64,000 nt of DNA, from positions 6,618 to 70,617 of the forward strand of contig QZCP01000523.1 in NCBI GenBank assembly GCA_003956705.1. The letters are read 5' to 3'. Shown in pieces: positions 1 through 12,400 of the stretch. The notes under the pieces are model-generated. The model was not told the origin of the DNA and searched no databases. It saw only the letters and a list, made by a program, of their open reading frames with translations. Origin of the DNA: Brevipalpus yothersi (Eukaryota; Arthropoda; Arachnida; Trombidiformes; Tenuipalpidae). The position numbers and the translations under genes are program-made. Numbering within the stretch: the first letter of the stretch is position 1; every line of letters begins with the position of its first letter.

Positions 1-80
<80 letters not shown>

Positions 81-82
81 AC

Positions 83-119
<37 letters not shown>
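1..119. repeat. (TC)n microsatellite at window edge
   Basis: Nearly pure TC dinucleotide tract, broken once by a short TTTCTCACTCAC segment near base 76. It runs off the left edge. It lies about 100 bp upstream of the channel exon at 220, inside that gene's preceding intron. Confidence 0.97.
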
Positions 120-123
<4 letters not shown>

Positions 124-219
124 CTGGTCTTTTCCTGATGAGTGAGATGAGGATGTTTTCTCTGAATACTATTATTGTTATTATTATTTTTGTCTCACTC
201 TTTTTCACCCTTTCTTCAG

Positions 220-617
220 GAGGTTCGCCTGGAAATGGTAGGATCAAAGATGACCTCCGCCGTTGCTCAATCACCACCCATCGAAGGTGGTCATCCTCAA
301 AGGCTATCGGGATCGGTCGGCCGACTTCCAGCGCAATTTACCTATATGAATCGACTCACTAACGTGCCTCCAAAAAATCTGAACAGTCTTTTTGGTGTGA
401 GTCCAAGTGATATTGATAAGTACTCGAGAGTTGTTTTTCCTGTCTGCTTTGTTTGCTTCAATCTTATGTACTGGATCATTTTCTTACATATATCGTAAGT
501 ATTGACCATATTGGTCATTTAATTCCTTATTCCTCACCTTTCTGATCATTCAATCCAACTCTCTCTCTCTTTGACAGGCGAATTCTAGATCCCGTGGCAG
601 AGCCAGCGTCAAGTTAG
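220..617 (+). CDS. 3' end of a Cys-loop ligand-gated chloride channel (RDL/GRD/pHCl type)
   Basis: Two coding exons are visible: 220-494 (after a TTTCTTCAG acceptor, read in phase 0) and 578-617 (after TTTGACAG), separated by an 83 bp intron with a GTAAGT donor. The first exon encodes the end of the M3-M4 cytoplasmic loop and then the fourth transmembrane helix, with the hallmark SPSDIDKYSRVVFPVCFVCF followed by NLMYWIIFLHIS. This is very close to the M4 of insect RDL GABA-gated chloride channels, whose equivalent reads PSDIDKYSRIVFPVCFVC. The second exon adds a short extracellular tail (RILDPVAEPASS) before TAG. RDL usually ends differently after HVS, so GRD- or pHCl-type subunits are possible. 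The rest of the gene lies to the left of the window. The product would form pentameric anion channels in the neuronal plasma membrane and is a known insecticide/acaricide target class. Confidence 0.85.
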
Positions 618-1776
618 AAAGACAGGATTGTACCAATTAATTACACTTGATGTTATTCTCTCTCTTTTTATCTATCTCGTTCTCGAAATTTCTCAGATAC
701 TCAGCTCATTAAGTGAAAGTTGTGTATATTCATCTCAAAAAGATGTTGAAAAGGGAAGTGAAGAGAAAAAAAAGTTCTCATGCTTGAGCCTGAAAATCAA
801 AATAGCAAACCAGTTCAATATTCCGGGACCTAAACTTTGACTTATTCACCCTTTTCCGGTCTCAATGACAGCTCTCGCGATCTCAATCATTTTTTAAGTT
901 ATTTAAATGAACCAATCAAAACAATAAGACTTACTAATCATTCCCTTGTAAATATCTTATACAAAAATATATATATCTAAACAACACTTTGCTCCATGAG
1001 CTCTCTCTCTCTTTTTCTCTCCTCCTCTCTCGTAATTTAATTGCTCTCATATCCTGGTTTTTCCGAAACTCATTAATTTGCAGCACCTTTCATCGTATAG
1101 ATGATTAATCCTCAAAATTGATGAATTGTCTCACTGAACTCATTCATCTAGCGAAAAAGTAGCGAGCAAAATGCTACATTACCAGAGAGCTGATAGAGTT
1201 TATCTTTTTTTTACGCGATAGGGAAAACCATCAATTCTGTAGCATTCTATCTCCACATTCTTTCCCTCCTAAACGATACATTTGTAATCTAGAGGTCATT
1301 CACAGCCTCACTTCCTCCCTACTAACTTTGACCTATCATATGAGATATTACTGCATGCTGATCACCTTAATCACCTTCTTGGGTATTGTGCCTTAATTAA
1401 GGCATTCACCTCCCTCCATACCTAACAAAGACACGAGGATTATTCGTGAATAAACTCGCTCTTTTTATCTGATAATATGGAGAAGAAAATCATCTGCAAC
1501 TCGCATGAGAAATATATATATTGATACCTCAATTTGCGCGATATGATTTAACATATTTGATTAAAAAATATATAAAGAATTTTTTTTCAATGTGAAATGT
1601 ATGACATGGCTAAGAACAAGATGTGTCCATCAATTTGACCTCTGGAAAGGGGGGTGAGAGGGGGAGAGAGCAAATTTTTTCTGGACAATGAAGAGTACAA
1701 CAAGTATAATTTGGTGATCATGAAAATATATATATATATAAAAACTTTTCAAGTGTGTATGGATGTTGAGTTGGAT
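618..1776. other. Intergenic, converging 3' ends of channel and elongase genes
   Basis: AT-rich sequence between two convergent genes. I see only short chance ORFs (the longest, near 628-840, has no recognisable content). It presumably holds both 3' UTRs. No repeat or RNA gene was recognised. Confidence 0.6.
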
Positions 1777-2743
1777 TCACACTTTTTTCTCCTTTTTACA
1801 ATATGTTTTCTTATAAAAGTCCGAAAAGAGGAACCAAAATAGAACTCCATGGGAGCCGATCCAAAGGACAAAGATCTTAGGGAAATTACAATCTCGGAAA
1901 AGTAATTGGAACGAGTGGACACCGATCAATACAAATTGGACCATCTGGAAGGCAGTAAGATACTTTTTCCACCACAGATACTTTTGCATATGCGGTCCGA
2001 TAGCCGCCAGACCATAGTAAGTATACATCACCATGTGGACAACACTGTTGAGGAAGCCGAAGAAAGTTGCATGTCCTCCTGATTATGGTTCGAAAGAAGA
2101 AGAGGGAAAAAGAAAAATAGACGTGAGAAAATGGGTGGTAAATATTGAGAAAAGAGTTGATATATGAACAGAAGAATGTTCATAAGAATTGAGATGATGA
2201 TGAAATTGAGAGTAATGGTCAGTGAATGATCAATTTACCTGGAACAAATTTAGCACCCCACCAAACACTGAAGGGCATGAGACCATGATGAATGACATGA
2301 AGAGTGGTGATTTGAGAATTTTTCTTCCTCAACACAAAGAAAACTGTATCCATGAATTCGATGAATTTGGTGATAAAATAAAAATATGAATTGTATGCGA
2401 TCATCATTGGCACATAATTGGTTGAATAGTCGACCGGCTCACACTTGAGAGACGAACCGTTGAGCCATTGAAACCTCAAACCGGCGGAAACCAATATTGT
2501 TGAGCATATGACCATTACAAAATTGTATATTATCATTGGTACTCGAACATTGAATGGCTTCCTATTTTCCATCAATTTTGGTCCCAAAACTTTAACAAAG
2601 TACACATATGACAAACATATTGTCATGGTAGGCAATGGTGAATCCATGAGTGGCCAATCCTTGACACGAGGATCGGCCAAGCTCATCACATCATTATACT
2701 TGTCTTTCAATTTATCAAATGCATAGGTAACAATGGTCGCCAT
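1777..2743 (-). CDS. ELO-family fatty-acid elongase (elongation of very long chain fatty acids)
   Basis: Two exons, 2743-2239 and 2078-1777, joined across a 160 bp intron (donor GTAAAT, acceptor AATCAG) to give 268 aa, the usual ELOVL size. The ATG at 2741-2743 begins MATIVTYAF and is followed by the family-typical DPRVKDWPLM; an upstream reading exists but has no family match. Motifs in order: KFIEFMDT (126-133), the catalytic histidine box HVIHH (H149, H152, H153), then after the junction HATFFGFLNSVVHMVMYTYY and TAFQMVQF, all ELO signatures. Several hydrophobic helices are evident. The C-terminus KEKKV fits a KxKxx-type ER retrieval signal. The enzyme should condense malonyl-CoA with long-chain acyl-CoA in the ER membrane, the rate-limiting step of chain elongation. 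It is most like the ELOVL1/7 group, but I cannot fix the subfamily or chain length from sequence alone. Confidence 0.95.
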
Positions 2744-2969
2744 TGTAAAATAATTAAGATGATTTTTTCTGATAACACTAGAATCAAGTATGAACAATAT
2801 GTACTGTGTGTGGATGTGTGTGTGGAAATGTATAAATATATATGTATAGAGAATTGAATCAACGATTAAAACAAACGAACCATGCAGGACGACCGGCAGT
2901 CCGATGAATGTCGTTCAAACTTCACGAACGACATCCTCTTATACCAGCTCGTGATGAGGTCACTCATGT

Positions 2970-3075
2970 GGGCGGAGCTTAACGGCTGCATCACATTCGC
3001 CAGAGGGCGACAGTGAATAATATGTATACGTGACTATGGTTACTGCTTACTTCTTTGCCTGGGATGGGGCGGAGC
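2970..3075. promoter_or_regulatory. Paired GC boxes upstream of the elongase
   Basis: Two identical GGGCGGAGC elements at 2970-2978 and 3067-3075 lie 230-330 bp upstream of the elongase ATG in otherwise AT-rich DNA. The matching copies and higher GC content suggest the proximal promoter of the minus-strand elongase, with Sp1/KLF-type binding inferred only from the motif. Confidence 0.4.
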
Positions 3076-3140
3076 CAACGTTGGGCAATTCCGAGTATGC
3101 AAAATATTTCGTATGAACGCTAACGAAAATCCAGCCTTTG

Positions 3141-3168
3141 AGAGAAAGAGAGAGAGAGAGAGAGAGAG
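3141..3168. repeat. (AG)n microsatellite
   Basis: Short AG tract upstream of the elongase promoter, with further shorter GA runs nearby at about 3205 and 3415. Confidence 0.9.
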
Positions 3169-3797
3169 GAAATTAAAAACGTAACATCGCGATCATTACG
3201 TAGTGAGAGAGAGAGAGATGGTTTTGAAGAAAATTCATCTCTCTCTCTTTTACCGGATGACACTGACTGAAACAAGGAATACATGAATTTTTCGGTGGTT
3301 CAATGAGTGTGTGTGTGAGAGAGAAACTATTTCGAGGAACCTAAAACAAATTGGAGTCAAAAAATTTGTGCGTGTGTGGGTATGTTATAAAAATGAAAGT
3401 GAAAGTGGAAGAGAGAGAGAGAGATGGTCCTTGTTTCGGTCGACTTTTATGCATGATAGAGAAAAATGAGCGGTCATCCTTGTGTGCGTATGTGTATGTG
3501 TATACATGTGTACAATTGTCCTGGAGGCATCATTCGAGACACAAATTGGCTAAAATCGTATGACATAAGTGATTATGTGTCTCGATGGAGGAAAGGAGAG
3601 AGAAGATCATTGCTGATAAATATCATATGATTAGAAATTCATGAAAAAGAAGAAGAAAGGATAAAATGAATCCAAAACATTATCACTGAATCATCAAAGA
3701 TCTTGGGAATTCTGATAGTGACGATATTTTTCCATTCAAAATTGATCAATTGATTACATAAACGTGATAATAGTTGTTGTGTAACCATCGGAAAGTA

Positions 3798-4155
3798 CTA
3801 GAACTTCTCGGACGAGAATTCTCTAGACAAAGCAAGATCCTTTGTCTTCTCAAACACCCCAGGTCTATTGGACACCACATGACCAACGGCAACGGGAGGT
3901 CCCAAAACCGAAAATGACTTGATCACGCAGAGACCAGTGTCCTTGTGAGGTGAGAGATATTAAAGAGCGAAAATAAGAAGAAAAAATGAAGAAAAGAAAA
4001 AAAAAGAGAGAGAGAAAAGAAGGTGGAAGTGGAAGTGGAAAGCTGATAACACTGATTGAATCCCGTCATCATGGGCAATCGAATAGTTGCTTCCACCATG
4101 CATCCATGTAGCTCTTCGGATGCTTCCCGGAGGCGATCAGTGCAAAGACCATGGC
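3798..4155 (-). pseudogene. Exon-like remnant, copy 1 of an inverted repeat (possible P5CR-derived fragment)
   Basis: On the minus strand a TTTCTAG acceptor precedes an open segment (4155-4069) beginning AMVFALIASGKHPKSYMDAW, then a TGA. A second open segment (3941-3798) follows a pyrimidine-rich stretch ending CTCACAAG; it encodes 47 residues starting DTGLCVIKSF and ends TAG. A diverged copy lies in opposite orientation at 7352-7720. The first segment resembles the P5CR stretch of the form MV-x-SGKHP-x-LKD, but the two segments do not join in one frame with a proper donor. I read it as a decayed gene remnant. The P5CR link is an inference from a few residues. A real but unrecognised gene's last exons are the alternative. 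Confidence 0.35.
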
Positions 4156-7100
4156 CTAGAAAGAGTGTAAATGCATGTGTATGTGTGTATAAAAGAGAGA
4201 GATAATGGAAACTGACTCCGTTCTAAAGTGGCTTTTAGCATTTTCTCAATGTATCTTCCTCTTGGAATGCATATTAATGATACTCAGATTGACAAATTGT
4301 GGACACAACCACTTATAATTGCTCCAGGAAAAGCCGCGTTTACTCATCATTTCGATTCATTCATTCATTCTTTTCATGTGCGCAAGTCGTAAAAGGAATT
4401 TAATTCAATTTACAATTTTCGATTGTTTGAAAAGTTTGTCACTCGTTACTTTCTTTGGAGGATGAGAAAGTCTAATTAAAAGTTGCATGATGATAAACAG
4501 ACAACAAAAATGTGAAAAGAATCATCCCATTTATGATATAGTATGATGTGTTATGTATTATGATACTGAGAGCTTTATTAGATGGTCAAGTTAACCTCGA
4601 TTATTTCACAAACACTTTTTTCGCTTCTTCTTCTTCTTCTTCTTCACTACTTTGACTTCAATACCTACACACAAATATACAATAGGCTTGACCACCGTTA
4701 ATTGCTCTTCTTTATCCATTTTCTCTTTTTCTTCTTCTTCTCCTTTTTTCTTACTACTTTTCTTTCCTTATCCATTATGCCTGCTTACCATATTTGTGGT
4801 AAAGATTTTCTGAAAGGAATGTTCGACAGTTTGACAACAGGTAATCGATTGAGAATTTTGGTTGTTTTTCATCTTCTAGCTCTTTGTGAACAAATGTCAG
4901 GAAAGTCCGAAAAACTGCCTCTATTCACAAGAAAATCCTATTCATTTGCCACTGATAAACAAAATACACATTCCTCTTCCACTTTGGTGAGAGTCAGTCA
5001 AGAAGAATACTTAACTGCAATACTTCTCTCTTTGGTCTTCCACAACAACTGGTTTCCTCTTGACGTCTCTGGTTTCTCAAACCAAAAGAGAGAGAGAAAG
5101 AAAGATGTCCTGAGGCCTTATTGACCAGCGTAAAGGCTAATAACCGAATTGACTATGAATTCCCGTTTTTCGGAGTTCTGGAAAAACCCAAGCCTTTCCT
5201 AGTCTTTTATTCTAAAATTCTAAAATTGGTAACGTTAAGCCCTATCAGAGTTCTCCAAACTTTCACCAGTTGTCCATACAGAGACATGTGTTATTCCTAT
5301 GGGGGTTTGCCGGATACCTTTTCGCTCTCTCTCTCATAAGTCATGGACTTATTTCATACATGGTGGAAACTATTTTTCTCATTTATTCTTCCATTCCATC
5401 TTCTTTAGCCACAACTTATCGTTGTTGAGTAAGCTCATAAGTTCAGGGCTTTTTTGGAGCCAGTTTCAGTGATAATCAAAGAGCTCATAGGAGAGAAAAA
5501 TTTTTCGCTCATCAATCAGCAGGATGGATTCTTTGAAGTCTTGCTAAGGCTAATTTAAGTGTTTCAAACTGTCATTTTGAAAGAGAGAATCATCTTAAAT
5601 CTTGTTGCTGCCATACAATCTGTACTTGAAGGTGTAAAAAGCAAAAGGCATACAGTAAATATGAATAGGCACATTTACTCTTTCACGAATATGAAGGACT
5701 TTTTGACAATAAACTGTCACATACTCATCATCGTTATATACTTACATCTACACATAAGATGTGAATCTATTATCACTTGAAATGAAATAATGTAAAATTA
5801 TTTCTCTTATGACAGAGTTTTCATCATTTATTCTGCTCCCAGAATCCATTACCATTGTAGATGTAGCGGTACTCACACTTGGGACTCAAATCCTAATAAA
5901 TGTCTTAATCTGTTGTTACTTTGAATGAAAAATCAATGTAATACATGATCAAGGACATAATTCAATATGCTGAGCTAAACATTTCTGAAAACTCAAAATG
6001 CTAGACGTAGCTATCAAAAAACTTTTCCTGGCTAGGAAGCGGAAATGATGATTGAAAATATTGATTCAAGCTCATCACATATGGTGCACGCATTTGCTCC
6101 GATTCAGAAATAAAAGATTGAGAATTTGTCATTGTAGAGATGATAATTTTCAACCAGACTTCTCGAATCAATGTGCTAATAGGGAAGGTCAATTAACGAA
6201 TTGCGGATAGAAGATGGAGATAGATGAGAGAGAGAGATGTTCATTTACACTCCTTTGCCTCGAACTAATAAATTTTCAATCTTACCTTACTCAAGATAAA
6301 GAGGTCAAGAGGAACAGATTCAACCAGCGCATGAAACGGAGGTCACTTTGATTTTGAGAGAGAAAATTTACTCTGAAGAAATTACTACTACTACTATTTT
6401 AGTGTGGAAACCCAATCTATCATAAGGGAGAAAATGGAAGGAGTGATAATTAGTATAAGTTTTCTATCTCTCTCTCTCGCTTGTTTATGGAGAGAAAGTG
6501 ATCGGAATTGAATGTAAAGAAAACCAGTTATTCAAAGTATTCCGGCATTGAAAGGAGAAAAGAAAGAAAGAAAGAAAGAGAGAGAAAAGAGAGAGAAATA
6601 CTCTTCTTCCTCACCGAATCAATCGACGTCGATAGAATTACAATGTTTATATGAGTGATAAAAATGATTAGGAGAATTCTTGGACCAAGTTTGTGTGTCT
6701 TGTGGATTTTCCTGACTTTTGTTCAAGGCGATCCTGAATTGAAAAACATCATTCACAACTGATCATCTATTATTGTCAGCCTATCGGCCATTTCTTTCGG
6801 ACTGCTTAATGGAAAATCTTTTATACACACAAATATGCTCGACAAACAATGGACAAGGAAAGAGAGAAGATGGGGAGCAATTAACGATAAACAGGCCTAC
6901 TGTGGGTATGGACACGAAAGTGGACATGATCTTGAAATGATCGAGGATAACTTGACAATCTAATATGTAGCTTGTCAGTATATCATGTCATATTCATAAA
7001 ATGATTTTTCCCACACTCCTGCCTACAGTCTGTTTATCGTGCAACATTTAATCGAGCTTTCAAATTCATGTAAGCGAGAAGGATGATCTCACCAAACAAT

Positions 7101-7300
7101 TTAAAACTCATACTATTATTCCACAAATGGAGTGAAACGGTGGTCAGGCTTGTCTGTCCCTCAAACAGTTATGAATACTTATGTCCACATTCATATTATT
7201 GATAATCAGAAAATAACTTAGCATATATTCATATACACGCATCCTGATAAAGAGAAGTTGAAGAGAAAAATGCCAAAAGCCACATCAGAACGATATCAGC

Positions 7301-7302
<2 letters not shown>
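4156..7302. other. Non-coding stretch with one unexplained ORF
   Basis: AT-rich DNA with short GA/CT runs (e.g. 6564-6600). The only longer open frame from an ATG is 4777-5124 on the plus strand (115 aa, beginning MPAYHICGKDFLKGMFDSL). It has no recognised domain, no obvious splice context and a low-complexity upstream region, so I do not call it a gene. Nothing else was recognised. Confidence 0.5.

Positions 7303-7346
<44 letters not shown>
7303..7346. repeat. (CT)n microsatellite
   Basis: Pure CT tract directly before the TTTCTAG acceptor-like site of inverted-repeat copy 2, where it forms a long polypyrimidine tract. Confidence 0.95.
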
Positions 7347-7349
<3 letters not shown>

Positions 7350-7351
7350 AG

Positions 7352-7720
7352 GCCATGGTCTTTGCACCGAAACATCGTTAATCGGCCGATCGCCTCCGGG
7401 AAGCATCCGACGAGCTACATGGATGGATGAAGTTTCCAATGATTCTGATGGAATTAAATGAAGTGAAGTGGCTTGTACTCTCTCTACTTCCACTTCCACC
7501 TTCTCTTTATTTTCACTTTCATTTGCTCTTTAATAACTCTCACCTCACAAGGACACTGATCTCCGCGTGATCAAGTCATTTTTGATCGTAGGACCTCCTG
7601 TCGTTGTGTGGATCCAACTCGATTAAGCATCAAGATGTTGGGAGAGAAGATGGAGAGGAAAATGTTCTTCCGCCACATTCTCGTTTCGAATATATCATGA
7701 GATCTAGTACTTTCTATGGA
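7352..7720 (+). pseudogene. Exon-like remnant, copy 2 of the inverted repeat, disrupted
   Basis: Matches the 3798-4155 element in reverse orientation. GGCCATGGTCTTTGCAC and CGGGAAGCATCCG are identical in both, as is GCGTGATCAAGTCATTTT in the second segment, and TCTAGTACTTTC recurs downstream. Compared with copy 1 it carries an insertion of about 19 bp after GCAC that puts a TAA in frame, and many substitutions in the second segment break the reading frame. It is therefore the more decayed copy. Parts of the intervening intron-like sequence are also shared, so the duplication was of genomic DNA, not of a processed transcript. Confidence 0.45.
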
Positions 7721-9448
7721 ATTCATAATTCCCAGTCACGCTCACCTCCATGCCATCGATCGATGGTCCTACATTTATGTAATCAGGACTCATTCCATCG
7801 CTCTCTCTCTCTTTCATCTATCCTTGTTTTCTGATGAAATTTTTCTCCGAGAAAATCTCTATGAATTCATGAGCCATTATTTATTTATTATTATTATCAT
7901 TACCATCCTGTATTATTCATCGTTTTTAATGTCACGTTTTGTAGGCAATCAAAGGAATCAATTCTCCGAAAAGTCTTCCCTTGTAATGGCTTCACGTATC
8001 TCGACATCTAATTGACTAATCTGTTCATTCACTCAAATTTTCTCTCTCTCTGTCAATGACATAACCTTTTTTGGTCATTTAACATTGGCTAATGTCCTCA
8101 CTGATGAACTTGCCACTCTTTTCATAGTCAGCTTAGAACATCTTTTTTACCCTTTTTGGGTGGAAAAAATTGACAGTATAAATGATATTGCCTCATATCA
8201 GCCGGAAAAATTTCATCCAACTTGTTTTAATTGATGAGGTTCTTAATCTCTGGATAAAGTACCTCTATGGTGATAGGCTTCGCACAGCTTTCCTGATAAT
8301 ATGGTCAACTTTTTTGATCAGGATGTATGATTTTATTGATCAATCGTTTATTGATCGTGAGGAAATCCTTGATTAGATGTGATAATTTCACTCAAATTTG
8401 ATACAAGTTTATCGAATATCGATAATGATAAAATCGATTCTACTGAACTGTAATAGAAAAACTTTTTCCACTTCCTTGGTGTCCGTCTGGTTTGAGGCTT
8501 GAAAAATTTTTCTACAATCAGATGATATGAAATCAATGTTTCAACGATAAACTCTTCAAATCCCATCAACTATTGAAATTCATTGGAATTCATGGCTAAA
8601 TACATTTTTTTCGACAATCTTGCATAATTCTCGGCTCACTCGTGATGTGTTAAGTTGAAATGTATACATTTTGTCGTAATGTTGTTAAGGCTAGTGTGTG
8701 TTTCTCCTTCATCATTTCATATCAAGTTTTGTGAAGAAACAAAACTCAATAACAATAGAACGCACACACTCTTGACGAAAAAAGTTTCGAGAATAAAGAT
8801 CATCATTTAAAAATTCTCATGATGAGCATAATTCAATTACTGATAATGACTCAATGTCAACTTATAATCGCTCTCATTGTTTAAAATGTGCCAAAGTTTG
8901 AGTATCATTTAGTGATATACCTAGCTGATGATGATTAAAACATTCCAAAAATTTGGTAGCTTCAGAATGGAGCTACTTTTTTTTTCGGAAAGGAAATGAG
9001 ATACTTAGTCTGACATTGAAGATATGTTGACCTTTTTGACGGAGATGGCTTTATGAGCAAGTTTGATGATGATTTTGACGATTCAACACGGAAATATACA
9101 TCATAAAAAGGTCTCCATTTCATTTCTATCACACTCGAACCACTACTATTTCGATGATTTAGTGTGCCAGGATCACATTGCAATTGGTACAGGACGACTT
9201 TGAGAATTGATTGACTAATTATTCAAACGGTGAAGGGTTGTGAACAGCTTCCTTCATGGAATGTATACATGTATATTTTGAAATGTATGTATTTATTAAT
9301 ATATATATATATATATACATATATGTATACACTCTTTCAATGAACGAAAACGAAATGATCGACATATTTTAATATTTTAATATATTCATTGTAATCTCGC
9401 TTCAAAATAGCCCGTAATCAGGAAGAATTTCACTTTACAAAGTTAACC
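7721..9448. other. Intergenic, includes 3' flank of the FAM234-like gene
   Basis: AT-rich, no credible coding sequence. An AATAAA on the minus strand at 9292-9297, about 150 bp past the stop of the neighbouring minus-strand gene, is a plausible poly(A) signal. A (TA)n run sits at 9299-9316. Confidence 0.55.
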
Positions 9449-12400
9449 TCAGTTAACTTTGATGATATTTGGAATGCTATTTCCGTGAAGACCCATGTAT
9501 GATGGCCATATTTGTTCATGATATGGTCTTATGAGTGAAGAATTGTTACTACACCAAACACGCTTCCGATACACAGTAATACTTCGAAAAGGCAAGCTTA
9601 ACGGATTTTTTGTCGAACCATTGTCCACACTGGTTAATTGATTACACTTCTCTCGAACAATTCTAACATAATTATCATGATTAATTCCGCTGAACTTATT
9701 CGACAAGTCAAGAGCTAGTTTTCCTTCCAATTTCAAATATTTTTTGATACAATTATCCAACTCATTGGGAGAAGTAGAGTAAGAAGGGTTTGTAGATGGT
9801 GGCTTCGTGAAGGATGACCACTGTATTGCAAAGACCACATCAATTGCACCGGATTTGTCCGAAGGAGCCAGAGTTCCTGCGAGTTAGAAAAATAATTTTG
9901 ATTGGAATAATAATTTTTATGAATCTCTCTCGTAAAAAGTGAAGAAAGTGAAAAAATTTTACCTGTTGATGCGATTTGCTGAACATTCACTCGATTAGCA
10001 GTCTCAGCAGTCCTCTTGAATCGCCTGAAGCTTCCAAACGAATCATCACTCCTTTTATCGGCTCTAGTTTGAGGCCTATCGAAATTCCTGTCCATCGAAT
10101 AATCGAATATATTTGCTGGAGCATAATCTGAATCACCTTGATACAAGGGTGAACCAAGATCATCGGTTTGCTGATAGGGTGTGTTATCAGAGTAAGTGTT
10201 CTCTTCAAGCCATCTCTCGCCTATATCAGCAAAATAACCCATTTGAGAGAGCTCCATCGATTTTCTCTTTCTCGAATCGTAGATTATGCTGTAATTTTTC
10301 ATAGATAAAGCCATCATTTGGCTGTATGAACTGGAATTCACTCGAGCTGGCCCTATTCCTGCTATCTCGGAATTACCCAATCCTTCCGGAGAATCGAAAA
10401 ACAAGTTCAAATATTAGCATGTGCGTAACAAGTTTTCCAAATTCAAAAAAAAATATGCCAGAGAGCTAAGGGGAGAGTCTGAGTAATCATTTCTTGAGCA
10501 ATCTACTTTCGCAATCAAATGTGTGTCTGTGTGGTTGATAGAGATAAGATTTGAAGAGAGGAGAGACCAGGTTTACCATTATGCCTGAGGCTAGATAGAA
10601 GCGTCTCGAAGAGATTGGTTTTTATCGATCTCTTCTTCGTCACTGGTTGGTGGAAAAAAGTTGAAAATGCTCTGCTTGCGGGTTTGTTTCGGACGATTTT
10701 ATGGGTCCCTGACAATTTTTTTTCGTCTATTTTTTGTTATTCATAATTTTGGTGGAAATTTTGCTCATCTATTTTTTTCCAATGAGTGTCCGAGAGAAAA
10801 CAAAACTTACCCGTTGGCGAATGGATGCCAAGTTTAACTAAATTAGGAGTAGTGAAATCACCAGAAGTTGATAACCAGAAGAGAAAAATATCTTGAGGTC
10901 CATAAATGCTAATTGTCAGAGGCGACGATTGAGTACCAACCAGTTTCACAATTGGCTTGATGAGGGGTTCACCATTTTTTGCGTTCAAAACTGTCACCTG
11001 GAGGTAAAGAAAGAGGAGCATTTCATCAGTCAGTTAAGATAATTTTTATATTAAATCAATTGAGAAAGTTTTTTTGATAAACAAAATTTTTTCAACACAC
11101 TCTTGTACTCACCTGAGTTCGATTTTCTGTTTGATAAACAACAAAAATATCTGGAATATCATCTCCATCGAAGAGTCCGATAGAAGGAGGACTGGAAAGA
11201 AGAATTCAGTTTTTTAGGAGAATTTTTTCTACTTTTTTCTCTCCTGCAAAATATTTTACCTCAAAATTTGGCTGTTAGGAAAATCTTTTTGCCATAAAAT
11301 TTGAAAAGAAAACCCATCAATTGATAAAACGGTTGCATTCGGAAGGGCTAAAATGAGATCTAATCTGGAATCATGATTGGTATCAACGAAGATGGGTGCA
11401 AAAATTATTCCTTGACAGCAATCGGTGAATATTGGTGCGCTTTGTGGTGAATTTGGATGGAAAATGCTATCAATAGGTAAAGTGAACAATGATCCTGGAG
11501 AAGTTTTGCTGCCAGTTCCATATAATATATACTCTGAACCATCATTATGGGTGAAAGAGATAGGATGAAAATAGCTTTCAGCCCTATCCGGGGAATTAAT
11601 AGAGGATAGTATGTTGCCTTTAAAGATGGAAAAGATATCTTAAAAAAGGTTATCTGGTAAAGGTGTTGTCAGCCTACCTGATCGAGAAGAGACGACAATC
11701 AATCTTGCAGGGTGTCTAACCGATGGATTGATGTGTTCTTGTACATGTCCACCGTGCATCAGAATCATATCTTCCATACCATCGTTATCCAAATCACGAG
11801 ATAGATACATTGGAGCATAAAAATTTGCTGTTTGATCAATGTTTTCATTTTCGAGATCTCGAAAACTCCAAATAATATCTCCAGAAGCCATATTGAATGC
11901 ATACAGAGACTGGTTAGAGAATAGATCAATTGAATAGATTTTTGTTTCATCAATTTTCATTGTCAGAACGCAAAATAACTTACTCCAAGCCGACCACCCA
12001 CCACACAGTCCTTAATATTGTCATTGGTGAGATCTTTTTCACAATTAGCTGAGGATAACTCATGTCGAACAAATTTTTTGAAAAGTGTACTACCCGTTTT
12101 ACCTTCCAGAGCCATTAAGCCACCTCCACATCCTGAGAAAAGATGGATTTTTAGAGAATATTTTTCCGTAATTTGAAACACTTATAATCATTTCTTACCA
12201 TCTTCCAGATAGTTATCTGTGATATTGAAATATACTGAACATGCTAGACTAGAGTAGAAGATATCATCAGCACCTGTGAAGAATATTGATATTCAATTTC
12301 AAATATATTTATTGCGCAAAATTTTCAGAAAAAAGGTCACAAAAATCGTTTTACTTACCTGTTCCGAAAGGTATGATTATGTCCAAAATTCCATCGTTAT

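Noticed and set aside
2508..2726. Plus-strand ORF of 72 aa
   Set aside because: It lies antisense inside the first elongase exon; the minus-strand frame carries the family motifs.
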